Of a DNA stretch of 64,000 bases, positions 40,927-51,841 are shown in pieces. Below the pieces are notes generated by a model, which made no database searches, was not told the DNA's origin, and saw only the letters and a program-made list of their open reading frames with translations. The position numbers and the translations under genes are program-made. This DNA comes from Orbaceae bacterium ESL0727 (GTDB lineage Bacteria; Pseudomonadota; Gammaproteobacteria; Enterobacterales; Orbaceae). The stretch covers positions 1,364,001-1,428,000 of the forward strand of contig JAQTHY010000001.1 in assembly GCA_029433345.1 (NCBI GenBank). Direction: 5' to 3'. Every line of letters begins with the position of its first letter. The stretch's first letter is position 1.

Positions 40927-42588
40927 ATGAATCTATATAAAAAATGTTTTGTCTTGTTCAAACCATTTTGGACATCAAAACAGTCTTGGTTAGCCACTTT
41001 TTTATTAATCATTATTTTGGTGATGATTTTTGCGACGGTAAAGATACAAGTCTTGCTCAATGACTGGAATAGTGATTTTTTTAATGCTTTAGGTAAAACA
41101 GATAATGATAAATTAATTCAACTGATTTTTTGGTTTATCGCGATTATTGCCGTTTATCTGGTCATTGCCGTGAATAAAGTGTGGTTAATTAAAATACTTC
41201 ATATTCGTTGGCGCCAATGGCTAACCGATTATTATCTAAAAGATTGGTTGGTGGATAAACGGTATTACCACTACGCACTTTCACACGCTTCCCACAATAA
41301 TAAACATGACTACCTGGATAATCCTGATCAACGTATAGCGGAAGATATTGATCAGCTGGTCGATAAAACGTTAAGTTTAGCCCTAGGTTTTATCCAATCT
41401 TTCGGCATGTTAGTGACATTTATTATTGTGTTATGGAAGATTTCGGGCACATTAACCTTTACCTTGCTCGGTTATCACTTTAATGTTACAGGGTACCTTG
41501 TTTATGGCGTGTTTATCTTTGTGGCGATTAATACCGGGATTACCCATTTAATTGGTAAAAAAATACGCCGACTCAATGTGATCCGACAACGCAATGAAGC
41601 CAATTTCCGTTCTGCTTTAATTCATCAACAAGAATATGCCGAACAAATTGCCTTATTAGATGGAGAGGCGACGCAGAAGCAGAAACTCACCAATTGTTTT
41701 TCGGCTATCCAAGCCAATTGGCACCAACTTATTAATCGCCAGCGTCGATTAGATTATTGGCAAACCATTCATCAACACATTAGCGCAATTATTCCGCTAT
41801 TTTTACTCATTCCCCAATTTATTGCCGGCCTGATTAATTTAGGGGATTTGATGAAAGCGCGACAAGCCTTTATGTTAGTTTCGAATAATCTCAGTTGGTT
41901 TATTTTCAAATATGACTTGCTGGCAGAACTGGCGGCGATTGTCGACCGTTTATATCAATTCCATCTCTTAATTACGCAGCACAACACCACGCTGACACAA
42001 ACCAGTGATCACCTGGCAGTAAAAAATGGCACCATTAAAACGCCACAAGGTGATACGTTGTTAACCGGGATTGATTTCTCAATGCAAGCAGGGGAGTGGT
42101 TATTGCTCCATGGCCATTCGGGTATCGGTAAAACAACACTGCTGCGGACGATGATGGGGATTTGGCCTTATGCAACCGGTACCTTCCTTAAGCCGGCCAA
42201 TTGTTTGATGGTCACACAAATGCCGTATATTGCCGATGGGACGCTAACTGAAGCCTTATGCTACCCAAAACCGTGCCACTTTTCGGCCGCACAACTCAGC
42301 ACCGTTTTACAGCAAGTCCAACTGGCGTACTTAATTCCGCACCTGAATGCATCAGCGCAATGGCAAAAACGGTTATCAAGCGGTGAAAAACAGCGTATCG
42401 GCATAGCGCGCGTATTACTGTTTAAGCCAGATTGGTTATTCCTTGACGAAGCGATTAGCCACCTGGATGCGTTATTGGCCACGCAATTATTCACCTTAAT
42501 CAAACAACAACTCCCCAAAACGGGGGTGATGTTAGTGTCACATCAACAAATTGCACACCAATTAATCGATAAAGTGTATCGGCTATAA
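40927..42588 (+). CDS. yddA: YddA-type ABC protein (membrane domain fused to ATPase; FusD-like)
   Basis: The half-transporter has five or six membrane helices over about 1-330 and then an ATPase domain: Walker A GHSGIGKTT near 395, signature LSSGEKQRIGIARV, Walker B WLFLDEAISHLD. It aligns in memory with E. coli YddA over the whole length (DNPDQRIAEDI, RQAFMLVSNNLSWFI). In Fus/YddA systems this protein sits in the inner membrane beside a TonB receptor and an M16 protease. The start could also be TTG at 40909; neither has a clear SD. First gene of a Fur-linked cluster. Confidence 0.93.
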   Translation: MNLYKKCFVLFKPFWTSKQSWLATFLLIIILVMIFATVKIQVLLNDWNSDFFNALGKTDNDKLIQLIFWFIAIIAVYLVIAVNKVWLIKILHIRWRQWLTDYYLKDWLVDKRYYHYALSHASHNNKHDYLDNPDQRIAEDIDQLVDKTLSLALGFIQSFGMLVTFIIVLWKISGTLTFTLLGYHFNVTGYLVYGVFIFVAINTGITHLIGKKIRRLNVIRQRNEANFRSALIHQQEYAEQIALLDGEATQKQKLTNCFSAIQANWHQLINRQRRLDYWQTIHQHISAIIPLFLLIPQFIAGLINLGDLMKARQAFMLVSNNLSWFIFKYDLLAELAAIVDRLYQFHLLITQHNTTLTQTSDHLAVKNGTIKTPQGDTLLTGIDFSMQAGEWLLLHGHSGIGKTTLLRTMMGIWPYATGTFLKPANCLMVTQMPYIADGTLTEALCYPKPCHFSAAQLSTVLQQVQLAYLIPHLNASAQWQKRLSSGEKQRIGIARVLLFKPDWLFLDEAISHLDALLATQLFTLIKQQLPKTGVMLVSHQQIAHQLIDKVYRL

Positions 42589-42666
42589 CGATAATCATAT
42601 AGCCATAGCCAGGAGGCTCACGATCGGCCGCCGGCCAGCCAGCAAATAGATAAATCGCACAAAAAC

Positions 42667-42780
42667 GGCTGTTTCTAAAGCAAGTGTTTCTAAAACAAAT
42701 GTTCTTAAAACAGATGTGCCTAAAACGATTCGTTCAAGACTGTTCTTGCAAACTGTTCTTTCAAGCTGTTCTTGCAAAAA
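42667..42780 (+). repeat. 13-15-nt diverged array between yddA and yddB
   Basis: Units such as AAGTGTTTCTAAAAC, AAATGTTCTTAAAAC, AGATGTGCCTAAAAC, TGTTCTTGCAAAC and TGTTCTTTCAAGC; the period shortens from 15 to 13. Confidence 0.75.
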
Positions 42781-42877
42781 CGGTTCGTTTGAGCGCGGCG
42801 GGTAACGCATAGCAATAAAATATTATAAATATAAATTAATCAATAAGTTAATAAAAATGAGATAAGGCGAAATAACC

Positions 42878-45397
42878 ATGAAAAAAACGGTGCTCTTGAT
42901 TTTAACCACGCCAGCGGTGATGGTGGCGGCCTTCACACCCGCTTATGCTGAACCGTTAGCCGATAAAACGCTAAAAAGCTTGCCGACTAAGGTGTCTCAC
43001 TGTGCGATGGCAGATTCAGCATCTGCAAAAGCAGACGATGGCAATCGCGTTTGCCAGCCCCAAAAACCGGTGACGGTGGCGGATATTATTGTGGTCAAAG
43101 CGCCCATTCCCACGCCGGTTAACGGTAATACCTATTATGACGAAGTGGATATTGAGCGGTTACCGACGCGCAATGGTAATGTGAGTGATTTACTGAAAAC
43201 CAATCCCGCAGTCCGTTTTAATGATTCGCAAAACAGCGCCCTCAATCAAGGGTCGATTGATCCGCAAAATATGTCGTTTCATGGTGCATCGCCGTATCAA
43301 AATCTTTTCCTGATTGATGGTGTGAATGCCACCAACACACTGGATCCGGCCAATACCAATATGACCGATAATGGTGTCAATATTCCCGGTAATTCGCAAG
43401 GTTATTATTTGGATATCTCACTATTAGATAAAGTGCGTGTTTATGATAGTAATGTGCCGGTCGAATATGGCCAATTTAATGGCGGAGTGGTGGATGCCCA
43501 ATTGCGTCGTTTTAGCCGGGAAGATAAAGTAAAGCTCGGCTTTAGAACCACACGAGATAGTTGGGCCTCAACACACGTTAATGATAAAGATAAAAGTGCG
43601 TTTGAGTCGGGCGGCAATGGATCCACCAAAGTGTATTCGCCCAACTATCGCAAATATTTTTACACCGTCAGCACAGACAAACAGCTCGCCGATAATTTGG
43701 GTTTTACCACCGGGATTTCACACCGCGAAAGCACTGTCAAACGGCGTTCTGGTCTTGATAATCTTAATGATACCAGCAACAATACCGATGATATTAATAC
43801 CGTGCTCAGCAAATTTACCTGGTTTGCCACCAATGAGGCGACACATGATTTTACCCTCAAATATAATCGCGCCAATCATGAAATCCAAACCCCTAATTTT
43901 ATTCATTCCGGTCGAGACATGGGGGGTGAAGCCTATGGACTCGCATGGCAATATGAGCAATATATCAATCAAAATAAGTTAACCACCCATATTGGTTGGG
44001 ATCATATGGAGAACTATACCAACGCCGATGCCACTAAACTCGTGACAGAAAGGCCTTGCCTGACATCACCGGGTATCGCGGCGTGTACGGTTGGTGGGCA
44101 AGGGCATATCTCACAGGCGATGGATGCTATCACCTCGAAAGCACGGTGGGATATGAAAACCGTGACATTAGGCCAGACAACGCATAATGTCTATTTTGGT
44201 GGTGATTTTTCACATGTTTATGCACAAACGCAGCGCCATAATGAATCCGAATCTTACATGATTACCAATAGACCGCCACGACCAACCACCATAACTAATC
44301 ACTATAAATACCGTAAAGGCAAAGGTTCGGTTGACAATAATCACTATGCACTTTACTTGGCCGATACGATCGCCATTAGCCGGCTCTCGTTAACGCCCGG
44401 GGTGCGTTATGACTATGACAACTTTTTGGATAATCATAACATCGCCCCACGGTTACGTGCTGAACTGGATCTGTTTGGCAATCATAATACGATCCTCACG
44501 TCTGGCTATAACCGTTATTATGGCACCAGTTTTTACAGCATGAAATTACAGGCGGATCGCTCGAAATGGAAATATAACGCCCTTACCGGCGCACAAAATG
44601 GATTAATTACCACCCATTATAACCAGCTAGATACCCCGTATAGCGATGAATGGACGCTGGGTGTTCAGCAAAAAATAGTTGGGATGATGGTGGGTTTGAA
44701 TTATGTCAACCGCCGCGATCGTGATCAATTTAATTTATCCAATAAAACAGTAGCCGGTATGAATACGCGCATGTATAACAATAAAGGCAAAAGCGATACC
44801 GACTCATATAATGCCAGTATCAAACCGATTGTGCCCTACCAAGTTGCCGCGATTGAGATTATGCCGCAAGTTGTTTTAAGTTATATGGATACCAAAGGGA
44901 ATTTATCACTCGAATCAGGTTACGATGACACTGAAGCAACCAATTACCGACAGGTGGTGTATAACGGCAAATTAATGGATTATGAAGATGTCCCCGGTCG
45001 TGACTACAATACGCCGTGGGTACTGTCGATGAATTTAGATTTCTCAGCACCCGATACCGGCGTGACATGGGCCAATACCTTTAAATATCAAAGCAAACAA
45101 GATAGTCGCGTCATTGTTAATCGATTCGATTCTCATTATGACCCGAGCTTAGCGGATTATAAACAGTTCCGCGATATATCGCTCAAATCGAATGTGGTTT
45201 GGGATACTCGCTTATCATGGCAACCCACCTTTATCAAAGACAAACCGCTTGTCGTGAGTATGGATATCTTAAATATTCTCAATAAGAAAAACACCATCCC
45301 TTACAACGCAAAAGCGGGGATGACCAGCGGGGCAGGTAATATCTCTGCCTTTGGACCGGGGCGTGAACTTTGGTTGCAAACTGACTATACCTTTTAA
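42878..45397 (+). CDS. yddB: TonB-dependent outer-membrane receptor (YddB/FusA-like)
   Basis: The 839-residue protein has a signal peptide to about residue 25, a TonB-box-like DIIVVKAP near 70, a plug domain (LLKTNPAVRFND, FLIDGVNATNT) and a 22-strand-type barrel ending in aromatic DYTF. Its place between yddA and pqqL matches the E. coli yddA-yddB-pqqL order and the Pectobacterium Fus system, which imports plant ferredoxin. The actual ligand here is an inference. An SD (AAGGCG) precedes the ATG. Confidence 0.9.
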   Translation: MKKTVLLILTTPAVMVAAFTPAYAEPLADKTLKSLPTKVSHCAMADSASAKADDGNRVCQPQKPVTVADIIVVKAPIPTPVNGNTYYDEVDIERLPTRNGNVSDLLKTNPAVRFNDSQNSALNQGSIDPQNMSFHGASPYQNLFLIDGVNATNTLDPANTNMTDNGVNIPGNSQGYYLDISLLDKVRVYDSNVPVEYGQFNGGVVDAQLRRFSREDKVKLGFRTTRDSWASTHVNDKDKSAFESGGNGSTKVYSPNYRKYFYTVSTDKQLADNLGFTTGISHRESTVKRRSGLDNLNDTSNNTDDINTVLSKFTWFATNEATHDFTLKYNRANHEIQTPNFIHSGRDMGGEAYGLAWQYEQYINQNKLTTHIGWDHMENYTNADATKLVTERPCLTSPGIAACTVGGQGHISQAMDAITSKARWDMKTVTLGQTTHNVYFGGDFSHVYAQTQRHNESESYMITNRPPRPTTITNHYKYRKGKGSVDNNHYALYLADTIAISRLSLTPGVRYDYDNFLDNHNIAPRLRAELDLFGNHNTILTSGYNRYYGTSFYSMKLQADRSKWKYNALTGAQNGLITTHYNQLDTPYSDEWTLGVQQKIVGMMVGLNYVNRRDRDQFNLSNKTVAGMNTRMYNNKGKSDTDSYNASIKPIVPYQVAAIEIMPQVVLSYMDTKGNLSLESGYDDTEATNYRQVVYNGKLMDYEDVPGRDYNTPWVLSMNLDFSAPDTGVTWANTFKYQSKQDSRVIVNRFDSHYDPSLADYKQFRDISLKSNVVWDTRLSWQPTFIKDKPLVVSMDILNILNKKNTIPYNAKAGMTSGAGNISAFGPGRELWLQTDYTF

Positions 45398-45672
45398 TGA
45401 TAGTTTTTAATGATATCTTCTAGCTATACCTTTTAGCTATGCTTTTTAATGATAGCTATTAATGATAGCTCGCCGCTAACAGACCGGCTAAATGCCGCGG
45501 GTAAGGTGAGGGAGGCTAGAACGGATTAAGAGAACAAGAGAATAGAACAAAACGATAATAGAACGAAATGAGAGAACGGATTAAGCGAAAAATAATAGAC
45601 AGTATTTATAGCAAGCATTAATAGACAGTATTAATAAAAAGTATGAATAGAAAAAAGGACAAAAGATAAAAT
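45398..45672. other. yddB-pqqL gap with AT-rich loose repeats
   Basis: Words TTTTTAATGATA/TAGCTAT recur at 45397-45470 and AATAGA(C/A) words at 45540-45660. No promoter or terminator is clear, so pqqL may be transcribed with yddB. Confidence 0.5.
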
Positions 45673-48588
45673 ATGAGCGTTATATGGCAAAAAAATATCA
45701 CTGCATTATATCTGAGTGGCTGCATGTTAGGCTTGAGCACGCCGGCGGTCATGGCGCAAGCACCGACTCCGTCAGCGCTAACCGGATCACCATCGACCGA
45801 TGCATTCGCGGCAGTTTCCCCATTATTACCCGATGATAGCAAACTGGTGCGCGGTAAACTGGCCAATGGCATGGATTACCTGATCTACCCACTGAGTAAT
45901 CCTAAAGGTCAAGTCAATTTTTGGCTGCAAATTCATGCAGGATCACTACAAGAAGAGGAGGATCAGCGTGGGATTGCCCATTTTGTTGAGCATATGCTCT
46001 TTAACGGCACAAAAGATTACCCGGCTAATCAAGTGATTGAGACATTCGAAAAAGTGGGCTTGAAATTTGGCGCCGATGTGAATGCCTATACCACTTACCA
46101 TGAAACGGTTTTTCAGGTCAATATGCCGACTAAGAATCAGGCTGCTATCGATACCGTTATGAATATTTTCAAAAACTGGGCCGGATCAGCCACCTTTGAT
46201 AAACACGAAGTGGAAGATGAACGCGGTGTGATTATTGAAGAGTGGCGTTCTAACCAAGGTCTAAAGTGGCGTAATGGGCAAAAACAGCGCGCTTACACAT
46301 TAGAAGGCAGTCGCCATTTTGCGCGCGAAACCATTGGTGATATGGCGATTATTAGGTCAGTCCCTGCTGATAAGATCAAAGCCTATTATGATAAATGGTA
46401 TCAGCCGCAAAATATGACCTTTATTGTCACGGGCGATGTCAATCCCGATGAAATCATTCCACAGATAAACAAAACGTTTGCAGATTTAGCTAACCGTACC
46501 GCGGTGCAACCTAAGGTAGAATATAAGATGCCGGCGATCCCGCAATCACGTTTTACTGTTATTGCCGATTCAGAAAATAGCAGTAATAGTTTTATGCTCA
46601 TTTACCGCTATCCGAAAATCTTTATGCGCAGTCACGAGGATTTCGCCCATATCACGCAATATAATATTTTGCTGCAACTCTTTAATCAGCGCATGCAAAA
46701 TAAAATCCAAAATGGCGAATTACCCGATATCCTAGGTAGCATGGTCATCAGTAGTCAATTAGGTGAGGATTATCAAGGTATCTATTTCCGCGCGACCGCT
46801 AAAAATGACGATATTGGGCGTGCAGCAACCGTATTATTGACCGAACTGGCGCGCATTGATCGCTATGGTTTTACCCAAAATGAATGGGCGCTGCTCAAAC
46901 GGACCCAATTGGCACATCTTGAAAATGCTGCGATAAACGCCGACAGCCGCGATGCGCGAATGCTAACGGCGCGGATTGCCGATGTGTCATCGTATCACTT
47001 GCCTTTTTTAGCGCCACAAACACGCTATGAATTGACCAAATCTGTCTATGATCAGTTGGATTTATCACAGATTAATCACAATTGGCAAACATTGATTCGT
47101 CATCTTGATGATAAAATTTATGAGCAAATCATTAATAGCAAACTGACCGAGAACGCATTATCCGCCGATCAGATCACAAATATTGAAAAGCAAGTGGCGC
47201 ACGAACCGTTAAAACCTTATCAGTTTGATGTCAAGGATAAACCGTTGCTCGATCCATCCGAACTGACCGAAGGTGATGTCACTCGGCAAGCCTCATTAAC
47301 CGATAACATGACCGAGCTGACATTAAGTAATGGTGCTAAGGTGATTATCTATCCGACACAGTTTGATGATAAAAAAGTGTCACTCGTTGCGATTGGCGAT
47401 CAGGGTGCCTTGAATTTTACTGATCAGAATTATCATGCGGTGAAATTGGCCAACAGTGTGGTGAATAGCAGTGGCTTGGGTGATCTCTCGACCACTGAAT
47501 TAAAAAGTTGGTTAGCCAATAATTTTGCCAATATCAATACGGCTGTTTTAGAACGTAACGCGACGATTTCGGTGATGGGTAATCAAGATAAATTAGAACC
47601 GTTATTCCAGCTGATTCATGCACGGTTTACGCGCACGAAAGTCAATCCTGAAATCTGGCAAGTGGCTAAACAGGCCCAAGAACATGATCTCGATGCGTTA
47701 GATAATCAACCCAAAAGCAAATTTAAGCAATTGAGTTACCAAATGCGGTTTGACGACGAACGAGCAGGGGTGATGAATCGTGCAACGCTTGAGCAGCTCA
47801 CACCTAACACACTACTGGCGCTGGATAAACAGTTATTTGCTAATCCGGCTAATTTTACCTTTATGATTGTCGGCAATGTAAATATCGACGAGGTAAAACA
47901 GTTGTCCGAACGCTATTTAGCAAGCTTGATGGCGGATAAATCGAGTCATGATAGCAAGATTGCTTCGCTGACAGAACCGGCATCGCCTATTGTTGAGTTG
48001 AAACGGCACAATCAAGATACCGCGTTATTACTCAATGAAGAAAACGAACCTTATGCGCAAGTGTCGTTATTACTGACTCATAGGCTTGATCAGCCGGTAA
48101 CAGAACAGGATCGCCAAGCGTTATTAGCGTTCAATTTTGCCCTCAATCGGGATTTACGGGTTGAGATTCGTGAAAAATCATCGGGTGCCTACAGTGTCAG
48201 TACCATTACCAGCCTAAATCCGCTGACCGATGAATTTACGTTTAAAATGGCCTTTAGTTGTGATCCTAAACGTTATCAAGCCCTCTTTACGCGTGCGCAA
48301 GAAGTGGTGAAACAGCGTGTCGAAAAGGGAATTACCCAAGCTGAATTGGATGAATATAAACAGATGCAGTTACGTGCTATTGCTGTACAAAAAAATAATA
48401 ATGCGCAAATTTTACGCTTAATGCTAACCAGTTATCTGACGTATCATAATCTGTCACTGTATAACGATATTGAACAGACGATTAACCATTTAACCGTCGA
48501 GGTGATCAATCACGTCAGTCAACGTGAATTTAATCATACTAATTACCGTTATAGCGCCATTTTATTACCTAAAAAGGGCGTCGAATAA
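45673..48588 (+). CDS. pqqL: Periplasmic M16 zinc protease (PqqL/FusC-like)
   Basis: This 971-residue insulinase-type protease has a signal peptide (to about 29) and the inverted zinc motif H103-F-V-E106-H107. The downstream glutamate lies in VEDERGVIIEEWR. Four M16 domains are present, with the second half lacking a zinc site as usual. FusC of Pectobacterium cleaves imported ferredoxin to release iron, and E. coli PqqL is the homologue beside yddAB. This placement suggests periplasmic processing of an iron protein brought in by the receptor. Confidence 0.9.
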   Translation: MSVIWQKNITALYLSGCMLGLSTPAVMAQAPTPSALTGSPSTDAFAAVSPLLPDDSKLVRGKLANGMDYLIYPLSNPKGQVNFWLQIHAGSLQEEEDQRGIAHFVEHMLFNGTKDYPANQVIETFEKVGLKFGADVNAYTTYHETVFQVNMPTKNQAAIDTVMNIFKNWAGSATFDKHEVEDERGVIIEEWRSNQGLKWRNGQKQRAYTLEGSRHFARETIGDMAIIRSVPADKIKAYYDKWYQPQNMTFIVTGDVNPDEIIPQINKTFADLANRTAVQPKVEYKMPAIPQSRFTVIADSENSSNSFMLIYRYPKIFMRSHEDFAHITQYNILLQLFNQRMQNKIQNGELPDILGSMVISSQLGEDYQGIYFRATAKNDDIGRAATVLLTELARIDRYGFTQNEWALLKRTQLAHLENAAINADSRDARMLTARIADVSSYHLPFLAPQTRYELTKSVYDQLDLSQINHNWQTLIRHLDDKIYEQIINSKLTENALSADQITNIEKQVAHEPLKPYQFDVKDKPLLDPSELTEGDVTRQASLTDNMTELTLSNGAKVIIYPTQFDDKKVSLVAIGDQGALNFTDQNYHAVKLANSVVNSSGLGDLSTTELKSWLANNFANINTAVLERNATISVMGNQDKLEPLFQLIHARFTRTKVNPEIWQVAKQAQEHDLDALDNQPKSKFKQLSYQMRFDDERAGVMNRATLEQLTPNTLLALDKQLFANPANFTFMIVGNVNIDEVKQLSERYLASLMADKSSHDSKIASLTEPASPIVELKRHNQDTALLLNEENEPYAQVSLLLTHRLDQPVTEQDRQALLAFNFALNRDLRVEIREKSSGAYSVSTITSLNPLTDEFTFKMAFSCDPKRYQALFTRAQEVVKQRVEKGITQAELDEYKQMQLRAIAVQKNNNAQILRLMLTSYLTYHNLSLYNDIEQTINHLTVEVINHVSQREFNHTNYRYSAILLPKKGVE

Positions 48589-48689
48589 CGCGTATAACCG
48601 GTAATTTGCTCACCGTATCTTCTATATTCTGCCGATGGTTGTCGACAGAGTAGAAGATAGGCAAAATCACGAAAAGTGCGTGTGGTGGA

Positions 48690-49682
48690 TTAAAGTAAAT
48701 CTTGATAATGTTGTTTGGTGTTGCTATCCCAAACGCTGGCTTGTACTTGGCCAATATGTTTTTGTTGTAACAGCAACATCACTAAGCGAGATTGGCCGAT
48801 ACCGCCGCCAATTGTTTGTAAAAATTCGCCATGCAGCAGTTTTTGATGCCAATCAAATTGCAAACGTTCTTCATTGTGGGTGAGGGTAAGTTGACGGCTC
48901 AATGTTTCAGGATCGACACGAATGCCCATTGATGAAATTTCGAATGCGCTTTTGAGAATCGGATTCCAGACTAAAATATCACCATTCAACCCTTTATGAC
49001 CTTCGCCATTTTCGCTACTCCAATCATCATAATCAGGCGCACGCACATCATGCGCTTCATTATTGGACAATTTGCCGCCAATACCGATTAAAAAGACTGC
49101 GCCCAGTTCTTGGCTAATGGCATTTTCGCGCTCTTTAGCCGATAAATTCGGGTAACGTTTTAATAGCTGTTCGCTATCAATAAAGGTGATTTTTTCAGGT
49201 AGAAAGGTGGGTAAATGGTATTTATCGTGTACGGCCTTTTCGGTCGCTTTGATTGCCGAATAGATTTTTTCAACGGTCTGCTTTAGATAAGTTAAGGTCC
49301 GATCTTGTGGCGCAATAACTTTTTCCCAATCCCACTGATCAACATAAATTGAGTGAATCGGTGTCAGTTTTTCTTCATCAGGACGCAACGCTTTCATATT
49401 GGTATAAAGTCCTTCACCGACCGCAAAATGGTGATCACTTAATGTCTTGCGTTTCCATTTGGCTAATGAATGTACAACTTCAAAGGTGGCGTTAGGAATC
49501 GTTTTGATATTCACTTGTACGGCATGTTCGGTGCCAGATAAATTATCCTGAATTCCATCGCCGACTTGTGCTAATAATGGCGCCTCAACATGGATAAGTG
49601 ATAATTTTTCGGCAAGTTGTTCAGCAAAAAAATGTTTAACAAAACTGATGCGTTGTTGTTGTTCCTTAAAAGAGATAGGCAT
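48690..49682 (-). CDS. asnA: Aspartate-ammonia ligase (asparagine synthetase A)
   Basis: Makes asparagine from aspartate and ammonia with ATP. The 330-residue class-II-tRNA-synthetase-like enzyme matches the family length and shows [37 protein letters not shown] and [14 protein letters not shown]. Convergent with pqqL. Confidence 0.96.
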   Translation of the reverse strand: MPISFKEQQQRISFVKHFFAEQLAEKLSLIHVEAPLLAQVGDGIQDNLSGTEHAVQVNIKTIPNATFEVVHSLAKWKRKTLSDHHFAVGEGLYTNMKALRPDEEKLTPIHSIYVDQWDWEKVIAPQDRTLTYLKQTVEKIYSAIKATEKAVHDKYHLPTFLPEKITFIDSEQLLKRYPNLSAKERENAISQELGAVFLIGIGGKLSNNEAHDVRAPDYDDWSSENGEGHKGLNGDILVWNPILKSAFEISSMGIRVDPETLSRQLTLTHNEERLQFDWHQKLLHGEFLQTIGGGIGQSRLVMLLLQQKHIGQVQASVWDSNTKQHYQDLL

Positions 49683-49925
49683 AGGGATTTCCTAATAATT
49701 TATTAATATAAGTCGACTAAAATAAACCAGAAAATCAAAATATGCAATCGTGAGCGGTGATTAGTTTTCCTTCATTCATATTGAAAATAGAACAGCATGG
49801 ATAGCCACAATCCACACCAGCAATCCTAAACATAGCGGTTTATGGCACATCACAATACAGCGCTATGTTTTATAAATAAATTTGATATAAATAGATTTGC
49901 GCTAACCACATTTTTTATAAACGAA

Positions 49926-49957
49926 TTTGACATAAACGTATGGTAGTTCTGAAACAT
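49926..49957 (+). repeat. 32-nt dispersed motif, copy 7
   Basis: TTTGACATAAACGTA, TGGTAG, TTCTGAAACAT, then TCAA; between leftward asnA and leftward fabB. Confidence 0.88.
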
Positions 49958-50061
49958 TCAATATGCTAGCTTATTTATAAAAGGGATTCGGGCTTTGTAT
50001 TTGAGTTCAGTGCAGATAGTTGGTCTAAACAGATTTGCTAAACAGTTTTGATCTAAACGAA

Positions 50062-50093
50062 TTTGACATAAACGTATACTAATTCTGAAACAT
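50062..50093 (+). repeat. 32-nt dispersed motif, copy 8
   Basis: TTTGACATAAACGTA, TACTAA, TTCTGAAACAT, then TCAA; 136 nt after copy 7 in the same orientation. Confidence 0.88.
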
Positions 50094-50189
50094 TCAATAA
50101 AAATAGATAAAAAAAAAAGCAGGGTAAATTACCCTGCAAAGGCTATCTATGAGTTACTAAATCGTGCCTGATCAATTGTTTTATGAACA

Positions 50190-50310
50190 ATGTTTTCTAG
50201 ACGATGTTTCTGAACATGTTTTCTAAACTATGTTATCTAAACCATGTTATGAAATCATGTTCAGTGAGCTATATTATCAAACCTTGTCTGATAAGTCATG
50301 TTTTATCAGT
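50190..50310 (+). repeat. 12-15-nt diverged array at fabB 3' end
   Basis: Units such as ATGTTTTCTAGACG, ATGTTTTCTAAACT, ATGTTATCTAAACC and ATGTTCAGTGAGCT, eight or nine in all. Confidence 0.75.
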
Positions 50311-50329
50311 CTATTTTATAAGCAATTGG

Positions 50330-51541
50330 TTATTTTTGATATTTCTTCATCACAATTGACGCATTTGTGCCACCAAAACCAAAGCTGTTTGACATCACGG
50401 CAGTCAGTTCGCGATTGGTTGGTTTGGTAATGATATTCATACCCACAGCGGCTTCGTCGAGTGTATCGATATTAATGCTTGGCGCGATAAAACCATGTTC
50501 CAACATTAATAATGAATAGATTAATTCTTGTGCACCTGTCGCACTTAATGAGTGACCTGTCATCGATTTGGTTGAGGAGATGGCCGGAATATGATCGCCA
50601 AATACTTGCTTAATCGCCCACAACTCTTTGGCATCGCCAACGGGGGTCGAGGTACCATGGGTATTAATATAATCAACCGGCACATCGAGGTCCTGAATAG
50701 CTAATTGCATACAACGCATTGCCCCTTCACCGGATGGGGCGACCATATCGTAACCGTCTGATGTTGCGCCATAACCGACCAATTCACCATAAATATGTGC
50801 ACCACGGGCTAAGGCATGTTCTAACTCTTCCACCACCACCATACCGGCACCACCGGCAATCACAAAACCATCGCGGTTAGCATCGTAAGCACGGGATGCT
50901 TTTTCTGGCGTGTCATTATATTTTGTGGATAACGCACCCATCGCATCAAATTCACACGACATTTCCCAGCATAACTCTTCACCCCCACCAGCAAAAACAA
51001 CATCTTGTTTGCCCAGTTGGATTAATTCAGCCGCGTGACCGATACAGTGCACAGATGTTGCACACGCCGAGGTCATCGAATAACTGACCCCTTTTATATG
51101 GAAAGGTGTGGCTAGACAAGCCGAAATCGCAGACGACATTGAGCGAGTGACGGCATAAGGCCCAACACCACGTAAGCCCTTATTTTTCATGCCTTCAACA
51201 GCCGCATATTGATTTTTGGTGGATCCGCCATAACCAGCAATCAACCCGGTACGGGGATTGGATATCTGTTCCGGCGTTAATTTGGCATCGTCAATCGCTT
51301 GCTGCATCGCTAAATAACCATAAACCGAGGCTTCATTCATAAAACGTGCCACTTTGCGGTCAATTAGCCCGGTGGTATCAAGTTTTACATTACCCCATAC
51401 ATGGCTGCGCATTCCGCTGTCTTTCATCTCTTGTGAAAATGTGATCCCGCTACGACCGACTTTAAGTGAGTCTAATACTTCTTTCGTATTATTCCCTATA
51501 CTCGATAGAATTCCTAATCCTGTAATCACAACACGTTTCAT
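50330..51541 (-). CDS. fabB: 3-oxoacyl-ACP synthase I
   Basis: Elongating condensing enzyme of fatty acid synthesis, needed for unsaturated fatty acids. From the ATG at 51541 ([18 protein letters not shown]) it has 403 residues. The catalytic triad is Cys160 (TSACATS), His295 (NTHGTSTP) and His330 ([12 protein letters not shown]). The start follows AGGAG; a longer frame to 51619 is unlikely. Confidence 0.96.
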   Translation of the reverse strand: MKRVVITGLGILSSIGNNTKEVLDSLKVGRSGITFSQEMKDSGMRSHVWGNVKLDTTGLIDRKVARFMNEASVYGYLAMQQAIDDAKLTPEQISNPRTGLIAGYGGSTKNQYAAVEGMKNKGLRGVGPYAVTRSMSSAISACLATPFHIKGVSYSMTSACATSVHCIGHAAELIQLGKQDVVFAGGGEELCWEMSCEFDAMGALSTKYNDTPEKASRAYDANRDGFVIAGGAGMVVVEELEHALARGAHIYGELVGYGATSDGYDMVAPSGEGAMRCMQLAIQDLDVPVDYINTHGTSTPVGDAKELWAIKQVFGDHIPAISSTKSMTGHSLSATGAQELIYSLLMLEHGFIAPSINIDTLDEAAVGMNIITKPTNRELTAVMSNSFGFGGTNASIVMKKYQK

Positions 51542-51810
51542 TGATACCCTGCTCCTAAATTCATTTGGATTCATTCGAAAATTTGACGTGATTATAGCGT
51601 ACACTTGTAAGCTGAACAATAGCGAAATAATTTATTTTGTGATGATTGCGAGTTTTATCGGCTTTTTTATTATGAAATCACTCATTGGTCTATCGTCTGG
51701 CGTGATGGACTAAAAAAGGTGAGTTGACTGCATGGCAAAAAGCGCATCCTTATTTAGTGGCAATAACTGACACAAATAACAGTTGCAGGGAAAATCACAA
51801 TCATTATATA

Positions 51811-51826
51811 CTGTATATAAGTACAG
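51811..51826 (+). promoter_or_regulatory. LexA (SOS) box upstream of the radical-SAM gene
   Basis: CTGTATATAAGTACAG fits the LexA rule CTGT-N8-ACAG with an AT-rich centre and is flanked by TATATA. It sits 15 nt before the GTG start at 51842, where it would overlap the promoter. Confidence 0.85.
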
Positions 51827-51841
51827 TTTTGGAGTGGAAAA

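Larger units (their letters stand above)
49683..50329. other. Gap asnA / fabB with two 32-nt motifs
   Basis: 647 nt carrying motif copies 7 and 8, 136 nt apart, and a 12-15-nt array adjacent to the fabB end. No gene supported; small frames are array-made. Confidence 0.6.
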
